64,000 nucleotides of DNA from an uncultured Luteimonas sp. Lineage in GTDB: Bacteria > Pseudomonadota > Gammaproteobacteria > Xanthomonadales > Xanthomonadaceae. The first letter of the stretch is position 1. Every line of letters begins with the position of its first letter. The stretch covers positions 1 to 64,000 of the forward strand of contig CAKTDC010000010.1 in the NCBI GenBank assembly GCA_934541015.1, in the 5' to 3' direction. Below are positions 29,149-37,988 of the stretch, in pieces. The position numbers and the translations under genes are program-made. A model generated the notes under the pieces. That model made no database searches. It worked only from the letters and a program-made list of their open reading frames with translations, and was not told the DNA's origin.

Positions 29149-30504
29149 TCAGCCGTCTCCGGTCGCGCGTCCAGCGGCCCCGTGTACAGTGGTCCCCGCC
29201 GCCGGCGGGATGGGCGTGCCGCCTGCCGCACGCTTGTGCTGCGCCCGCCCCAGCCAGATCCCCAGCATCGCCCAGAACAGGGCCAGCGGCACCACCACCG
29301 TGACCAGGCCGCCCAGCGCCAGCCCGATGCGGCCGAGCGCGCCTTCCACCTGGGCGCCGAGCACGTCGCCGGCTCGGTACACGAAGGTGTCGATGAAGGC
29401 CTTGGCCTTGTACTTGTCCTCGCGCTCGATCACGGTGAACAGGGCTTCGCGCGCCGGCCGCGTCAGGCCGCGCTGCACCGCCTTGTTCGCCGCCTCCAGC
29501 AGGATCAGCATCGCGAACGAGCCGTAGATCGCCAGGCCGATGAAGCCCAGCGCGGTCGCCACCGGCAGCGCCGCCAGCGCGAAGGCCAGGCCGAAGCGGC
29601 GGATGATGTGGCCGGTCAGGGTGAGCTGCAGCGCGAGCACCGCGACCTGGGTCCACATGTCGATGTTGCCGAGCAGGCCGGTGCGCGCGTCGAGCCCGCT
29701 TTCGGCCGCGGCCACCATCTGCAGCCGGGTGAAGTAGATGAAGGTGGCCACGACGGTCATCGTCAGCACGTAGCCGGCGATGCCCAGCAGGTAGGGCGAG
29801 GAGAACACCGCGCGGAAGCCGGCCCAGGCGCTGCCGCCGATGCGCTGCGCCTCGCCGGCGGCGGGAACGCCCGCGTCATTCAGGACAGCCGGGCCGCGCG
29901 CGGGGCGCGTCCACACCAGCGCCCGGGCCAGCGCGATCGCCAGGCCGAGGAAGCCGGCCGCGAACAGCAGCAGGCTCGGCGTTCCCAGGGGCTCGGCCAG
30001 CCGCGAGGCCAGCCACGGCCCGAAGATCGCGCCCAGCGTGCCGCCCACGCCGATCAGCGCGAACAGGCGCTTGCCCTGGTCGCTGGAGAAACGGTCTGCG
30101 AGCAGCGCCCAGAACACCATGGTCACGAACAGGTTGAACACGCTGAACCAGACGTAGAACACCTGCCCGCTGCGCGCGCCCACCGCGCCCGGCGCGAACA
30201 CCAGCAGCCCCCAGAACCCGACCAGGCTGAGCGCGAAGAAAGCGTAGGTGGCGGAGATGAACTGCAGGCGGCGGAAGCGGCTCACCATCCAGCCGAACAC
30301 CGGATTGACCAGCAGGGTGACCAGCGCGGTGCCGATGAACAGCCAGCGCACGCTGTCGATGCCGCGCTCCATGCCCAGGGCGTCGCGCGCCGGCCGCAGC
30401 ATCATCAGCGCGGTCAGGATGCAGAAGAAGAACAGGCCGGCGATCAGCACCGGCGCCAGTTCGCCGCGGCGCAGGTTGAACAGGGTGGAGATCCGGTTGC
30501 GCAC
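29149..30504 (-). CDS. MFS/ADP-ATP-carrier-like membrane transporter
   Basis: A 451-residue protein of about 12 helices. The opening RGELAPVLIAGLFFFCILTALMMLRPARDALG is typical of bacterial proteins annotated as MFS transporters or NTP/NDP-exchange (TlcA-like) carriers. The substrate cannot be assigned. The GTG start at 30504 begins MRNRISTLFNL, which suits the family; the frame stays open upstream through the aldo/keto reductase gene. It follows that gene on the same strand with 11 bases between, so the two may be an operon. Its end is five bases from the selC tRNA on the opposite strand. Confidence 0.8.
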   Translation of the reverse strand: MRNRISTLFNLRRGELAPVLIAGLFFFCILTALMMLRPARDALGMERGIDSVRWLFIGTALVTLLVNPVFGWMVSRFRRLQFISATYAFFALSLVGFWGLLVFAPGAVGARSGQVFYVWFSVFNLFVTMVFWALLADRFSSDQGKRLFALIGVGGTLGAIFGPWLASRLAEPLGTPSLLLFAAGFLGLAIALARALVWTRPARGPAVLNDAGVPAAGEAQRIGGSAWAGFRAVFSSPYLLGIAGYVLTMTVVATFIYFTRLQMVAAAESGLDARTGLLGNIDMWTQVAVLALQLTLTGHIIRRFGLAFALAALPVATALGFIGLAIYGSFAMLILLEAANKAVQRGLTRPAREALFTVIEREDKYKAKAFIDTFVYRAGDVLGAQVEGALGRIGLALGGLVTVVVPLALFWAMLGIWLGRAQHKRAAGGTPIPPAAGTTVHGAAGRATGDG

Positions 30505-30515
30505 GGCGGGCGGGC

Positions 30516-31493
30516 TCAGGCGAACATCGCGACGAGTTCGGCCTGCTGCGCCTCGTCGAGCAGCGGCCCCATGCCGCCACGCAGGTTGTCGGCCTGGCGT
30601 TCGGGCTTGCCGGTGGCGGGAATAACCACCGTCACCGCCGGATGGCTGATGGCGAACTTCAGGAACATCTGCGCCCACGAGGTCACGCCGGCGTCCGCGG
30701 CCCACGCCGGCAGCTCGCGCCCGCGCGTGGCGGCGAACAGTCTGCCGTCGTCGAAGGCGCGGTTGACGATCACCGCGATCCCCAGCTCCTGCGCGACCGG
30801 GAAGACCGTCCGAGCGGCCTGCGGCGCATTGACCGAATAGTTGATCTGCACGAAGTCCGGTCTCTCCGCGCGCATCAGGCGCACGGTCTCGGCGTGGCCG
30901 CTTTCGAGGTAGTGGGTGATGCCGACGTACTTCGCCTTGCCCTGGTCCTTGAGCTCGCGCGCCCAGGGCATGGCCTGGGCCATGTTGCGCAGGTTGTGGA
31001 CCTGCAGCAGCTCGACCCTGTCGGTGCGCAGGCGGCGCAGGGAGTCGGCCCACTGGGCTTCGAGCGCGGCCCGGCTGTCGGCGGCGAGCTTGGTGGCGAG
31101 GAAGCAGCGCCCGCGCCAGCCGCCTTCTTCCAGCAGCGCGCCGACCACGTCCTCGGCGTTGGAGTAGTTGGGCGAGGTGTCGATCATGCTGCCGCCGCCG
31201 TCGACGAACACTTTCAGCACGTCCTTGAGGGCGCTGAACCCGGCCGAATCCAGCGGCACCTCGTAGCTGCCCGAGGTGCCCACGCCGATGGCCGGCAGCG
31301 ATTCGCCGGTGGAGGGAATGGTGCGCATGAGCAGGGCGCCGGTCAGCGCTACGACATCGGCGATGGCCCCGGTGGGCTTGCCGCGGACGGCGGCGGGATC
31401 GGGCCGGTCCTGGCCGCAGGCGGCCAGCGGCGCAAGCGAGAAACCGGCGGCGGCAAGCCCGGCGGTGGCGATGAACTCACGGCGGCTGGTCAT
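30516..31493 (-). CDS. Tat-exported aldo/keto reductase
   Basis: The 325-residue product starts with MTSRREFIATAGLAAAGFSLAPLAACG, a twin-arginine signal with a lipobox-like LAAC, so it may be a Tat lipoprotein. An aldo/keto reductase barrel follows, with the catalytic set Asp and Tyr in DTSPNYSNAEDV, Lys in ATKLAA and His in LLQVHNL. Such enzymes use NADPH in the cytoplasm; a Tat-exported member with a folded cofactor is unusual, and the substrate is unknown. A close relative lies at 41714-42670. It appears cotranscribed with the downstream transporter gene. Confidence 0.85.
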   Translation of the reverse strand: MTSRREFIATAGLAAAGFSLAPLAACGQDRPDPAAVRGKPTGAIADVVALTGALLMRTIPSTGESLPAIGVGTSGSYEVPLDSAGFSALKDVLKVFVDGGGSMIDTSPNYSNAEDVVGALLEEGGWRGRCFLATKLAADSRAALEAQWADSLRRLRTDRVELLQVHNLRNMAQAMPWARELKDQGKAKYVGITHYLESGHAETVRLMRAERPDFVQINYSVNAPQAARTVFPVAQELGIAVIVNRAFDDGRLFAATRGRELPAWAADAGVTSWAQMFLKFAISHPAVTVVIPATGKPERQADNLRGGMGPLLDEAQQAELVAMFA

Positions 31494-31590
31494 GCGCGTC
31501 TTCGATCAGGGGAAGCGCCGGATCATTGCGCACGATGTGTAGGGATTTCGTTATGCGGCTGCGCTGCCGGGCAGTGTTTCGTCCCCGGGA

Positions 31591-32298
31591 TCAGGCCAGG
31601 CCGATTCCCGGCGCGCGCGCGGCCTCGTCCTGCGCCGCCTGCTGCGGCTGCTGTTGCTGCTGTTGCCGTGCGTCCAGGTCCTGCCGGTGCCCCTCCACCT
31701 GTGCGCTCCACGCCTGCTGGCGGGCGGGGTCGTCGAGCAGCCGTGCCAGCTGCGTCTGCAGGTCCGCTTCCGGCGGCACCGGAACCTGGTCGTACAGCCC
31801 CCCGAACGATGACGAGCCCGGCTGCCGGGCCGGTTCGGGTGCGCGTGGCGCGTCGGGGCTGGTCCGCTCCCCGCGTTCGAGCTCGCGAATGCTCTCCACC
31901 AGCTTGCGCGGCGTCTCGAAGCCCAGGGTGTCGTTGGCGTTGACGCGTTCGCCGGTCACGCGCTCCACCGTCTCGCTGGCCCAGGACGCACAGGTGTTGG
32001 TGTAGCGCCAGGACACGTTCTCGCCAAGCGCCTCCTGCAGTGTCTGCAGCTGCGCGTCGTCGAGTTGGTAATAGCGGCTCGCCGCCGCCGGGTAGCCAGC
32101 CTCCAGGCCGCGTCGGATGTCGCTGCCCCGGCCATTGTCCGGAACATTGGGATGATCGTCCGGCCAGAGGCCGAAATACTCGGTATGGCCGTTGCGGGTC
32201 ACGCTGATCCAGGCGTGGCCGTCGATGAACCGGTTGCCGGATCCCTCGGTGTCGGCGCTGACATGGCTGTGTATGCCGAGCACCACCCTGTCGTTCAT
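31591..32298 (-). CDS. Candidate secreted cysteine hydrolase (effector-like)
   Basis: The 235-residue protein has no signal peptide. Its N-terminal domain has GHAW with His28 and NTCASW with Cys103, the His-before-Cys order of permuted NlpC/P60/papain-like hydrolases, with a well-spaced FGLWPDD between. The C-terminal region is charged and ends in a run of glutamines (RQQQQQQPQQAAQ), which recalls the Gln-rich tails of Xanthomonas type IV secretion effectors, but I cannot see the full conserved signature of that tail. The ATG at 32298 follows GGAAGG. A lipoprotein gene lies just upstream on the same strand. A peptidoglycan or peptide hydrolase used against other bacteria is plausible but unproven. 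Confidence 0.55.
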   Translation of the reverse strand: MNDRVVLGIHSHVSADTEGSGNRFIDGHAWISVTRNGHTEYFGLWPDDHPNVPDNGRGSDIRRGLEAGYPAAASRYYQLDDAQLQTLQEALGENVSWRYTNTCASWASETVERVTGERVNANDTLGFETPRKLVESIRELERGERTSPDAPRAPEPARQPGSSSFGGLYDQVPVPPEADLQTQLARLLDDPARQQAWSAQVEGHRQDLDARQQQQQQPQQAAQDEAARAPGIGLA

Positions 32299-32349
32299 CG
32301 TGTTGCCTTCCGCGGATGCATGAGTCGTGTTCACAGCCGGGCCGGCGGA

Positions 32350-32763
32350 TCAGGGGTAGATCTGTTGTGATTCGTCGGCGTGGATCATCACGATCCGGTC
32401 GCCGTTGAAGGGAATCTTCACCTCGGTCGTGCGGCCTTCGCCGAGCGCGGTCGCGCTGCGGGCCATGGTGCTGCACTCGCCGCGGATCGGGCAACGATCG
32501 ATGACCACCTGCAGCTCCCGGCCGCTGGAGCGCCAGGACACGCCGGCGGCGTAATACATGCTTTCGGGCGGCACCACGAACCGGATCAGCGCTTCGCCGT
32601 CCGGCAGTCTTTCGACCACGACCGGCTGCACCGAGGCCATCGGATAGCTCGCCTTCATGTTTCCTCCAGCGCATGCGGCAATGGAAATGCAGACCAGGGC
32701 GCCCGCCAGCGCGCGTGCGACGCGGCAGTCCGCCATTTTGCCCGATGCGGCATCGACCGCCAT
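32350..32763 (-). CDS. Small lipoprotein, possible immunity protein
   Basis: The 137-residue product has a lipoprotein signal (RALAGALVCISIAAC, lipobox IAAC). A single compact beta-rich domain follows, including VVVERLPDGEALIRFVVPPES, CPIRGEC (two cysteines, possible disulfide) and VKIPFNGDRIVMI. The start at 32763 follows an excellent GGAGGA; an internal ATG at 32736 is also possible. It precedes the candidate effector gene by 51 bases on the same strand. In Xanthomonadaceae type IV effectors are neutralised by periplasmic lipoproteins encoded beside them, which fits, though sequence similarity to a known one was not established. Confidence 0.5.
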   Translation of the reverse strand: MAVDAASGKMADCRVARALAGALVCISIAACAGGNMKASYPMASVQPVVVERLPDGEALIRFVVPPESMYYAAGVSWRSSGRELQVVIDRCPIRGECSTMARSATALGEGRTTEVKIPFNGDRIVMIHADESQQIYP

Positions 32764-33084
32764 GATTCCTCCGATGGCGGACGTCCGGCCGCTCTCGACA
32801 GCGTGCACGCTACGCTCCCCGGACCGGGGGCGCAATCGCGGCCGGCATGCCGGGCCCTGTGTCGCCGGCACCATCCCGTGCGCCGGTATCAGCCCGTTCC
32901 GGCATCCGAAGTCCATGTTGCCGATGTGGCGAGGAGGAACATCTTGCCGGGTGCGCGAAGCACCGGGTCGAACTGCCTCGGGCTGTCGCCGCGCGGGGAG
33001 AAGGCGGCTATTGCTGGGCACCACCCGGCCGATGCGCGGCCCGGGCAACCGGATTCGTGGCTGCTGAGGGTGAGAAGTCGCACC
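32764..33084. other. Intergenic region, no gene recognised
   Basis: About 320 bases between the lipoprotein gene and the end of the wHTH gene. It contains short GC-rich palindromes and a string CGCCGGCACCATCC near 32868-32880 that resembles part of the dispersed repeat, but no convincing reading frame or terminator. Confidence 0.5.
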
Positions 33085-33342
33085 CTACCGCGTCCGTGCG
33101 CGGAGCTCCTGGCGGCCGGACTCGGTGAGCAGGACCAGGGTGCGCGCCCCGTCTTCCGCCGTGCGCACCCACCCGGGCCCCTGGTGGTCGCCAATGGCTT
33201 CGTCGCCGATCCAGGACAGGATGCGCAGCAGCACGCTCATGCGCAGGCCCAGGCGCTTGCACAGTCGCGCGGTGGACACGCCGTCGGGATGCGCCGCCAG
33301 CTCGGCCAGCAGCGCATGCAGCAGCGGCGGGTCAATGGACAA
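33085..33342 (-). CDS. Small winged-helix-like protein following FdhF
   Basis: About 85 residues from a TTG at 33342 that overlaps the end of the preceding FdhF-like gene by 11 bases. The sequence (PPLLHALLAELAAHPDGVSTARLCKRLGLRMSVLLRIL..., ending LVLLTESGRQELRAR) looks like a winged helix-turn-helix domain of MarR/FaeA type. The frame extends further upstream through the preceding gene but that part is not protein-like. It is probably translated by coupling to its neighbour and could regulate the operon; the exact start is uncertain. I do not know a named family. Confidence 0.6.
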   Translation of the reverse strand: MSIDPPLLHALLAELAAHPDGVSTARLCKRLGLRMSVLLRILSWIGDEAIGDHQGPGWVRTAEDGARTLVLLTESGRQELRARTR

Positions 33343-35752
33343 GGGCGCTGGGGATGTCGCGCTGGTGCAGCGGTCCGCTGTCCGGAACGTGCGGCGACAG
33401 CGCCACGGGCACCGACTTCGAGGTCGGCGTGCGCGAGCCTTCGGCATAGCTCGATAGCGGCACCAGCGGGTTGGTCTCCGGGTAGTAGGCCGCCAGGCAG
33501 CCGCGCGGGATGTCGTACTCCACCAGCAGGAAGCCGCCGGCGCGGCGGCGCACGCCGTCGTCGTGCAGGCTTTCCAGGTCGACCCGGTCGCCGGCGCGCA
33601 TGCCCAGCGCCGCGATGTCCTCGCGGTGGATGAAGAGCACGCGGCGCTCGCCGAAGACGCCGCGGTAGCGGTCGTCCAGGCCGTAGACCGTGGTGTTGTA
33701 CTGGTCGTGCGAGCGCATGGTGGCGAGGAGGAAGACCGGTCGGGCGTCCGACGGCGAAGCGCCGGGTGCCGCGGCTGCTGCATCCACGGTGCCATCGGGC
33801 GGGGCGGCGATGCGCTCCCGCGCGGCGCGCGCGAGGTGGATCGGGTTGTCGACCGGGACCGCTGCAGGCACGAACGCCGCCCTGCCCGTGGGCGTGTCCC
33901 AGCGGCGCTCGCGCGCGCCGTTGGACAGGCGGAAGCCGCCGGGCACGCGCACGCGGGCGTTGAAGTCGTGGAAGTCGTCGAAGACCTTCGCGATCAGCTC
34001 GCGGATGCGGTCGTAGTCCTCGACCAGCCACATCCAGTCGATCTTCGAGCGCGCGCCCAGCGTCGCCCGCGCCAGTCGCGCCACGATCGCCGGCTCCGAA
34101 AGCAGCTTGTCGGAGGCCGGCGGCCGGATGCCCGCGGACATGTGCACCATGCTCATCGAATCCTCGACCGTGATGCCCTGCGGCCCGGCCGCCTGCACGT
34201 CGATCTCGGTGCGGCCCAGGCAGGGCAGGACCAGGGCCTCGCGCCCGTGCACCAGGTGGCTGCGGTTGAGCTTCGTGGCCACGTGCACGGTCAGCGCGCA
34301 GTTGCGCAGGCCGCGCGCGGTGGCGTCGCTGTCGGGCGTGGCCACGGCGAAGTTTCCGCCCATGGCGAAGAACACCTTCGCGCGCCCCTCGACCATGGCC
34401 TCGATCGTGGCGATGGTGTCGAAGCCGTGCGCGCGCGGCGGCGCGAAGCCGAACACCTGCTGCAGCCGGTCCAGGAAGTCCGCCGGCGGCTTCTCCCAGA
34501 TCATCATCGTGCGGTCGCCCTGCACGTTGCTGTGGCCGCGCACCGGGCACAGGCCGGCGCCGGGGCGGCCGATGTTCCCGCGCAGCAGCATCAGGTTGGT
34601 GATCATGTTGATCGTGGCCACCGAGTGCCTGTGCTGGGTGATGCCCATGCCCCAGCAGGCGATCACGCGCTTCGACTGCAGGTAGAGCTCGCCGGCCGCG
34701 CGCAGCTGCGCTTCTTCGAGCCCCGACTCTTCGATGATCGTGTCCCAGCGCTCCGCGCGCACGTCGTCGGCGAAGGCCTCGAAGCCAACGGTGTGCTCAG
34801 AGATGAAGCCGCGGTCGAGCAGCGAGGCCTGGCCGCGCGCCATCGCCTCCGCATCGCGCTCCAGCACGTGCTTGACCATGCCCTTCACCGTGGCCAGGTC
34901 GCCGCCGATCTTCAGCTGGAAGTAGTCCGAGGCGATCTTCGTCGAGCCGCCGCGCGCCATCTCCAGCTTGTCCTTGGGGTCGGCGAAACGCTCCAGCCCG
35001 CGCTCGCGCAGCGGGTTGAAGGCGGCGATCCGGCAGCCGCGCTTCGCCGCGTCGCGCAGTTCGCCGAGCATGCGCGGATGGTTGGTTCCCGGGTTCTGCC
35101 CGAACACCAGGATGCAGTCGGCCTGCTCGAAGTCCTGCAGCGAGACCGTGCCCTTGCCCACCCCGACCTGCGGCTTCAGCGCCGTGCCCGAGGATTCGTG
35201 GCACATGTTCGAACAGTCGGGGAAGTTGTTGGTGCCGTACTCGCGCACGAACAGCTGGTAGAGGAAGGCGGCCTCGTTGGAGGTGCGGCCCGAGGTGTAG
35301 AAGATCGCCTCGTTGGGCGAGGGCAGGGCGTTGAGGTGCCGTGCGATGATGGAGAAGGCTTCGTCCCAGGTCGCAGGCACGTAGTGGCCGGTGGCTGCGT
35401 CGTAGCGCATCGGCGTGGTCAGCCGGCCCTGCTGCTCCAGCCAGTGGTCGCTGTATTCCGCCAGCTGCGCCACGCTGTACTTCGCGAACAGCTCCGGGCC
35501 TGCGCGATGGCGGGTGGCCTCGGCGGCGACGGCCTTGGCGCCGTTCTCGCAGAACTCGAAGGTCGAGGTGTGGTCGCGGTCGGGCCAGGCGCAGCCGGGG
35601 CAGTCGAAGCCGTCGGGCTGGTTGGTGCTCAGCAGCGCCTTGGCGCCGCCCACGCCCACGTCCTCCTTCACCAGCTGCCGGGCGACGCTCTTCAGCGCGT
35701 CCCAGCCTCCGGCGGGGCCGTCGTACCTGCGGACCGGGCCCTTGCCGCTCAC
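33332..35752 (-). CDS. FdhF/YdeP-family molybdopterin oxidoreductase
   Basis: An 806-residue cytoplasmic molybdopterin enzyme of the YdeP branch of formate-dehydrogenase-like proteins. N-terminal CPGCAWPD and CENGAKA cysteines fit an iron-sulfur site. NMCHESSGTALKPQVGVGKGT, where true FDHs carry Cys or Sec to hold the metal, has no cysteine or selenocysteine, as in YdeP. FGQNPGTNHPRML and CWGMGITQH follow, then the C-terminal molydopterin-binding part. Its start overlaps the fdhD stop (ATGA), so FdhD is likely made for it. The substrate is not established; E. coli YdeP is linked to acid resistance. Confidence 0.9.
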   Translation of the reverse strand: MSGKGPVRRYDGPAGGWDALKSVARQLVKEDVGVGGAKALLSTNQPDGFDCPGCAWPDRDHTSTFEFCENGAKAVAAEATRHRAGPELFAKYSVAQLAEYSDHWLEQQGRLTTPMRYDAATGHYVPATWDEAFSIIARHLNALPSPNEAIFYTSGRTSNEAAFLYQLFVREYGTNNFPDCSNMCHESSGTALKPQVGVGKGTVSLQDFEQADCILVFGQNPGTNHPRMLGELRDAAKRGCRIAAFNPLRERGLERFADPKDKLEMARGGSTKIASDYFQLKIGGDLATVKGMVKHVLERDAEAMARGQASLLDRGFISEHTVGFEAFADDVRAERWDTIIEESGLEEAQLRAAGELYLQSKRVIACWGMGITQHRHSVATINMITNLMLLRGNIGRPGAGLCPVRGHSNVQGDRTMMIWEKPPADFLDRLQQVFGFAPPRAHGFDTIATIEAMVEGRAKVFFAMGGNFAVATPDSDATARGLRNCALTVHVATKLNRSHLVHGREALVLPCLGRTEIDVQAAGPQGITVEDSMSMVHMSAGIRPPASDKLLSEPAIVARLARATLGARSKIDWMWLVEDYDRIRELIAKVFDDFHDFNARVRVPGGFRLSNGARERRWDTPTGRAAFVPAAVPVDNPIHLARAARERIAAPPDGTVDAAAAAPGASPSDARPVFLLATMRSHDQYNTTVYGLDDRYRGVFGERRVLFIHREDIAALGMRAGDRVDLESLHDDGVRRRAGGFLLVEYDIPRGCLAAYYPETNPLVPLSSYAEGSRTPTSKSVPVALSPHVPDSGPLHQRDIPSALVH

Positions 35753-36591
35753 GACGCATCCTCAGCCAGCAGCCGGTGCCCGTGCGTGTACACCGCCTGC
35801 CCGTCGTCGCGTGCGAAGCCGACCAGGGTCAGGTTCGCGCGCTCGGCCAGCGAGATCGCCAGCGCCGTCGGCGCCGAGATCGCGGCCATGAAGGAAATGC
35901 CGACGCTGGCCGCCTTCATCGCCATCTCGTAGCTGGCGCGGCTGGTGACGACGAGGAAGCCGGCCGCCGGGTCGTGGCCGGCCGCGTGCATGGCGCCGAT
36001 GAGCTTGTCGAGCGCGTTGTGGCGTCCGACGTCCTCGCGCGCCAGCAGCAGCGTGCCGTCCAGCGCGGCCCAGCCCGCCGCGTGCGCCGCGCCGGTGACC
36101 GCGGTGATCGCCTGCGACTCGCGCAGCCCGCCCAGGGCCCGGCGCAGCGCCGCGGCCGTCACCCGCACGTCGCTCGCGACCGGCGGCGGATAGCGCAGCG
36201 CCGCTTCCAGCAGCTCGCTGCCGCAGACCCCGCAGCCGCTGCGCCCGCTCATGCTGCGCCGGCGCAGCGCCAGCGCCTCCGCGCGCGCGGCCGGGATGCG
36301 CAGCCGAATCTCGATGCCTTCGATGAACTCCTCGACGCGCTCGATCGCCACGTCGGCCGGCGTCTCCACGATGCCCTCGCTGAGCGCGAAGCCGGTGGCG
36401 AAGTCGCGCAGGTCGGCGGGCGTGGCCATCATCACCGCGAAGGGCTCGTCGTTGTAGACGAAGGCGATGGGCACTTCCTCGGCGACGTGATCCTCGAGCA
36501 GGCGGCGGCTGCCGGCGCGCCAGCGTTCGACGGGGCGCAGGACGCTGCCGGGTACGGCGGGACGCTGGTCCTTGGCGGGGTCGGGAACCAT
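35749..36591 (-). CDS. fdhD: Formate dehydrogenase accessory sulfurtransferase
   Basis: FdhD transfers sulfur from IscS to the molybdenum cofactor before it enters formate dehydrogenases; without it these enzymes are inactive. The 280-residue protein has the persulfide-carrying GCGVCG motif (about residues 118-123), an N-terminal EEVPIAFVYNDEPFAVMMATP, and REDVGRHNALDKLIG with SRASYEMAMKA, diagnostic of the family. It could serve both the selenoprotein formate dehydrogenase at 19.7 kb and the YdeP-type enzyme encoded next. The ATG at 36591 lacks a good ribosome-binding site. It is the first gene of a three-gene operon. Confidence 0.96.
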   Translation of the reverse strand: MVPDPAKDQRPAVPGSVLRPVERWRAGSRRLLEDHVAEEVPIAFVYNDEPFAVMMATPADLRDFATGFALSEGIVETPADVAIERVEEFIEGIEIRLRIPAARAEALALRRRSMSGRSGCGVCGSELLEAALRYPPPVASDVRVTAAALRRALGGLRESQAITAVTGAAHAAGWAALDGTLLLAREDVGRHNALDKLIGAMHAAGHDPAAGFLVVTSRASYEMAMKAASVGISFMAAISAPTALAISLAERANLTLVGFARDDGQAVYTHGHRLLAEDAS

Positions 36592-36714
36592 GGCCGCAGC
36601 ATGCCACGCAGGCCGTCATCGTGCGATCCGGACGACCGCTTGGCCGCACCCTTCCGTACAGTGCGTCGCGGCGGCGGCTTGGCGTATCCTCGACGGTAAA
36701 GGGGAGGGCGACCA

Positions 36715-37980
36715 TTGAGGCTGGAAGAGCGCCGGGTGGCGACCAGTGACCTGCAGGTCGGAATGTACGTCTGCCGTCTGGACCGCTCCTGGGAGGGGAC
36801 GTCGTTCCCGCTCCAGGGCGTGATGATCCGCACGCAGGAGGACATCGACCGGCTGGCGCAGTACAGCCGCCACGTCTACGTCGACACCGAGCTGGGGATC
36901 GGGCCGCACGAAGGCCTGCGGTTGCTCGATGACGGCGAAGTCGGCCCCGCGGGAGCGTCCCCCGGCCGGCGAAAGCTCCGCCACTACGCCTCCGACGAGA
37001 TCCACCGCCTGCGCGCCCGGACGATGTACGTCGACACCATGGCCTTCGATGACGAGCTGCCGCGCGCGCGTGATGCCCGCGGCATCGTCGCCGGATTCGC
37101 CACGCGCATGCTTGAGGACGTCCGCCTGGGGCGTGCCCTGTCGGCCGACGAGGTGCGCTCGGCGGTCGAGCCGATGGTGGAGAGCGTCCTGCGCAACGCC
37201 GATGCCTTCCTGTGGGTGGACCGGCTGCGCCAGCGGGGCGAATACGCGTACAGCCATGCGCTGGGCTGCAGCGCGCTGTGCGCGGCCTTCGGCCGTCACA
37301 TCGGCTTCCCCGAGGATCTGCTCGTGGACATGGCCATCGGCGGACTGCTGCTGGACGTGGGCAAGCTGAGGGTCGACGGGGAGCTGGTCGACCGCGCCGG
37401 ACCGCTGACGCCGGACGAAATGGCGCGGATGCGCGCCCACGTCGGCCATGGACTGGCGATCGTGGACGAGGGGCGTGTGGTGCCGCGCCACGTGCGCGAG
37501 ATGATCGCCGGCCACCACGAGCGCGAGGACGGCAGCGGCTATCCCGATGGACTGGGCGGCGACCGCGTCCCGCTGCTGGCCAAGATCGCAGGCCTGATCG
37601 ACTCCTTCGAGGCGATGACCAGCGAGCGGCCCTGGGCCGCCGCGGTATCGCGCCACGATGCCCTGCAGGCGCTGTACCGCGATCGCGGCACGCTGTACGC
37701 ACCGGAGCTGGTCGAGCAGCTGATGCAGTGCCTGGGCGTCTATCCGACCGGGTCGCTGGTGGAGCTGAGCAGCGGCGAAGTCGCCCTGGTGATGGGCCAG
37801 AACCTGGCGCGGCGGCTGAAGCCGAAGGTCATGGTGCTGACCGCGCCGGACAAGACCCTGCTGCAGAACTTCCGCGCGGTGGATCTCATGACCCATGTCG
37901 CCTACGGCGAGCCGGTGACGATCGTCGAGACGCTGCTGCCGGGCGCCTACGGGCTGGTTCCGCAGGAACTGTTCCTCTAG
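36715..37980 (+). CDS. HD-GYP domain protein with degenerate HD site
   Basis: The 421-residue product has an N-terminal DUF3391-like region (LEERRVATSDLQVGMYVCRLDRSW) and a C-terminal HD-GYP domain. HD-GYP proteins hydrolyse cyclic di-GMP with two or three metal ions. The GYP part is intact (GHHEREDGSGYPDGL), but the HD diad normally read as LLHDIGK is LLLDVGK here, with Leu213 in the place of the metal-binding His. It may therefore be a binding or signalling protein rather than an active enzyme. The TTG start follows GGGGAGG. A GGDEF/EAL gene begins eight bases after its stop, so they are an operon. Confidence 0.88.
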   Translation: MRLEERRVATSDLQVGMYVCRLDRSWEGTSFPLQGVMIRTQEDIDRLAQYSRHVYVDTELGIGPHEGLRLLDDGEVGPAGASPGRRKLRHYASDEIHRLRARTMYVDTMAFDDELPRARDARGIVAGFATRMLEDVRLGRALSADEVRSAVEPMVESVLRNADAFLWVDRLRQRGEYAYSHALGCSALCAAFGRHIGFPEDLLVDMAIGGLLLDVGKLRVDGELVDRAGPLTPDEMARMRAHVGHGLAIVDEGRVVPRHVREMIAGHHEREDGSGYPDGLGGDRVPLLAKIAGLIDSFEAMTSERPWAAAVSRHDALQALYRDRGTLYAPELVEQLMQCLGVYPTGSLVELSSGEVALVMGQNLARRLKPKVMVLTAPDKTLLQNFRAVDLMTHVAYGEPVTIVETLLPGAYGLVPQELFL

Positions 37981-37988
37981 GCGCTGCG

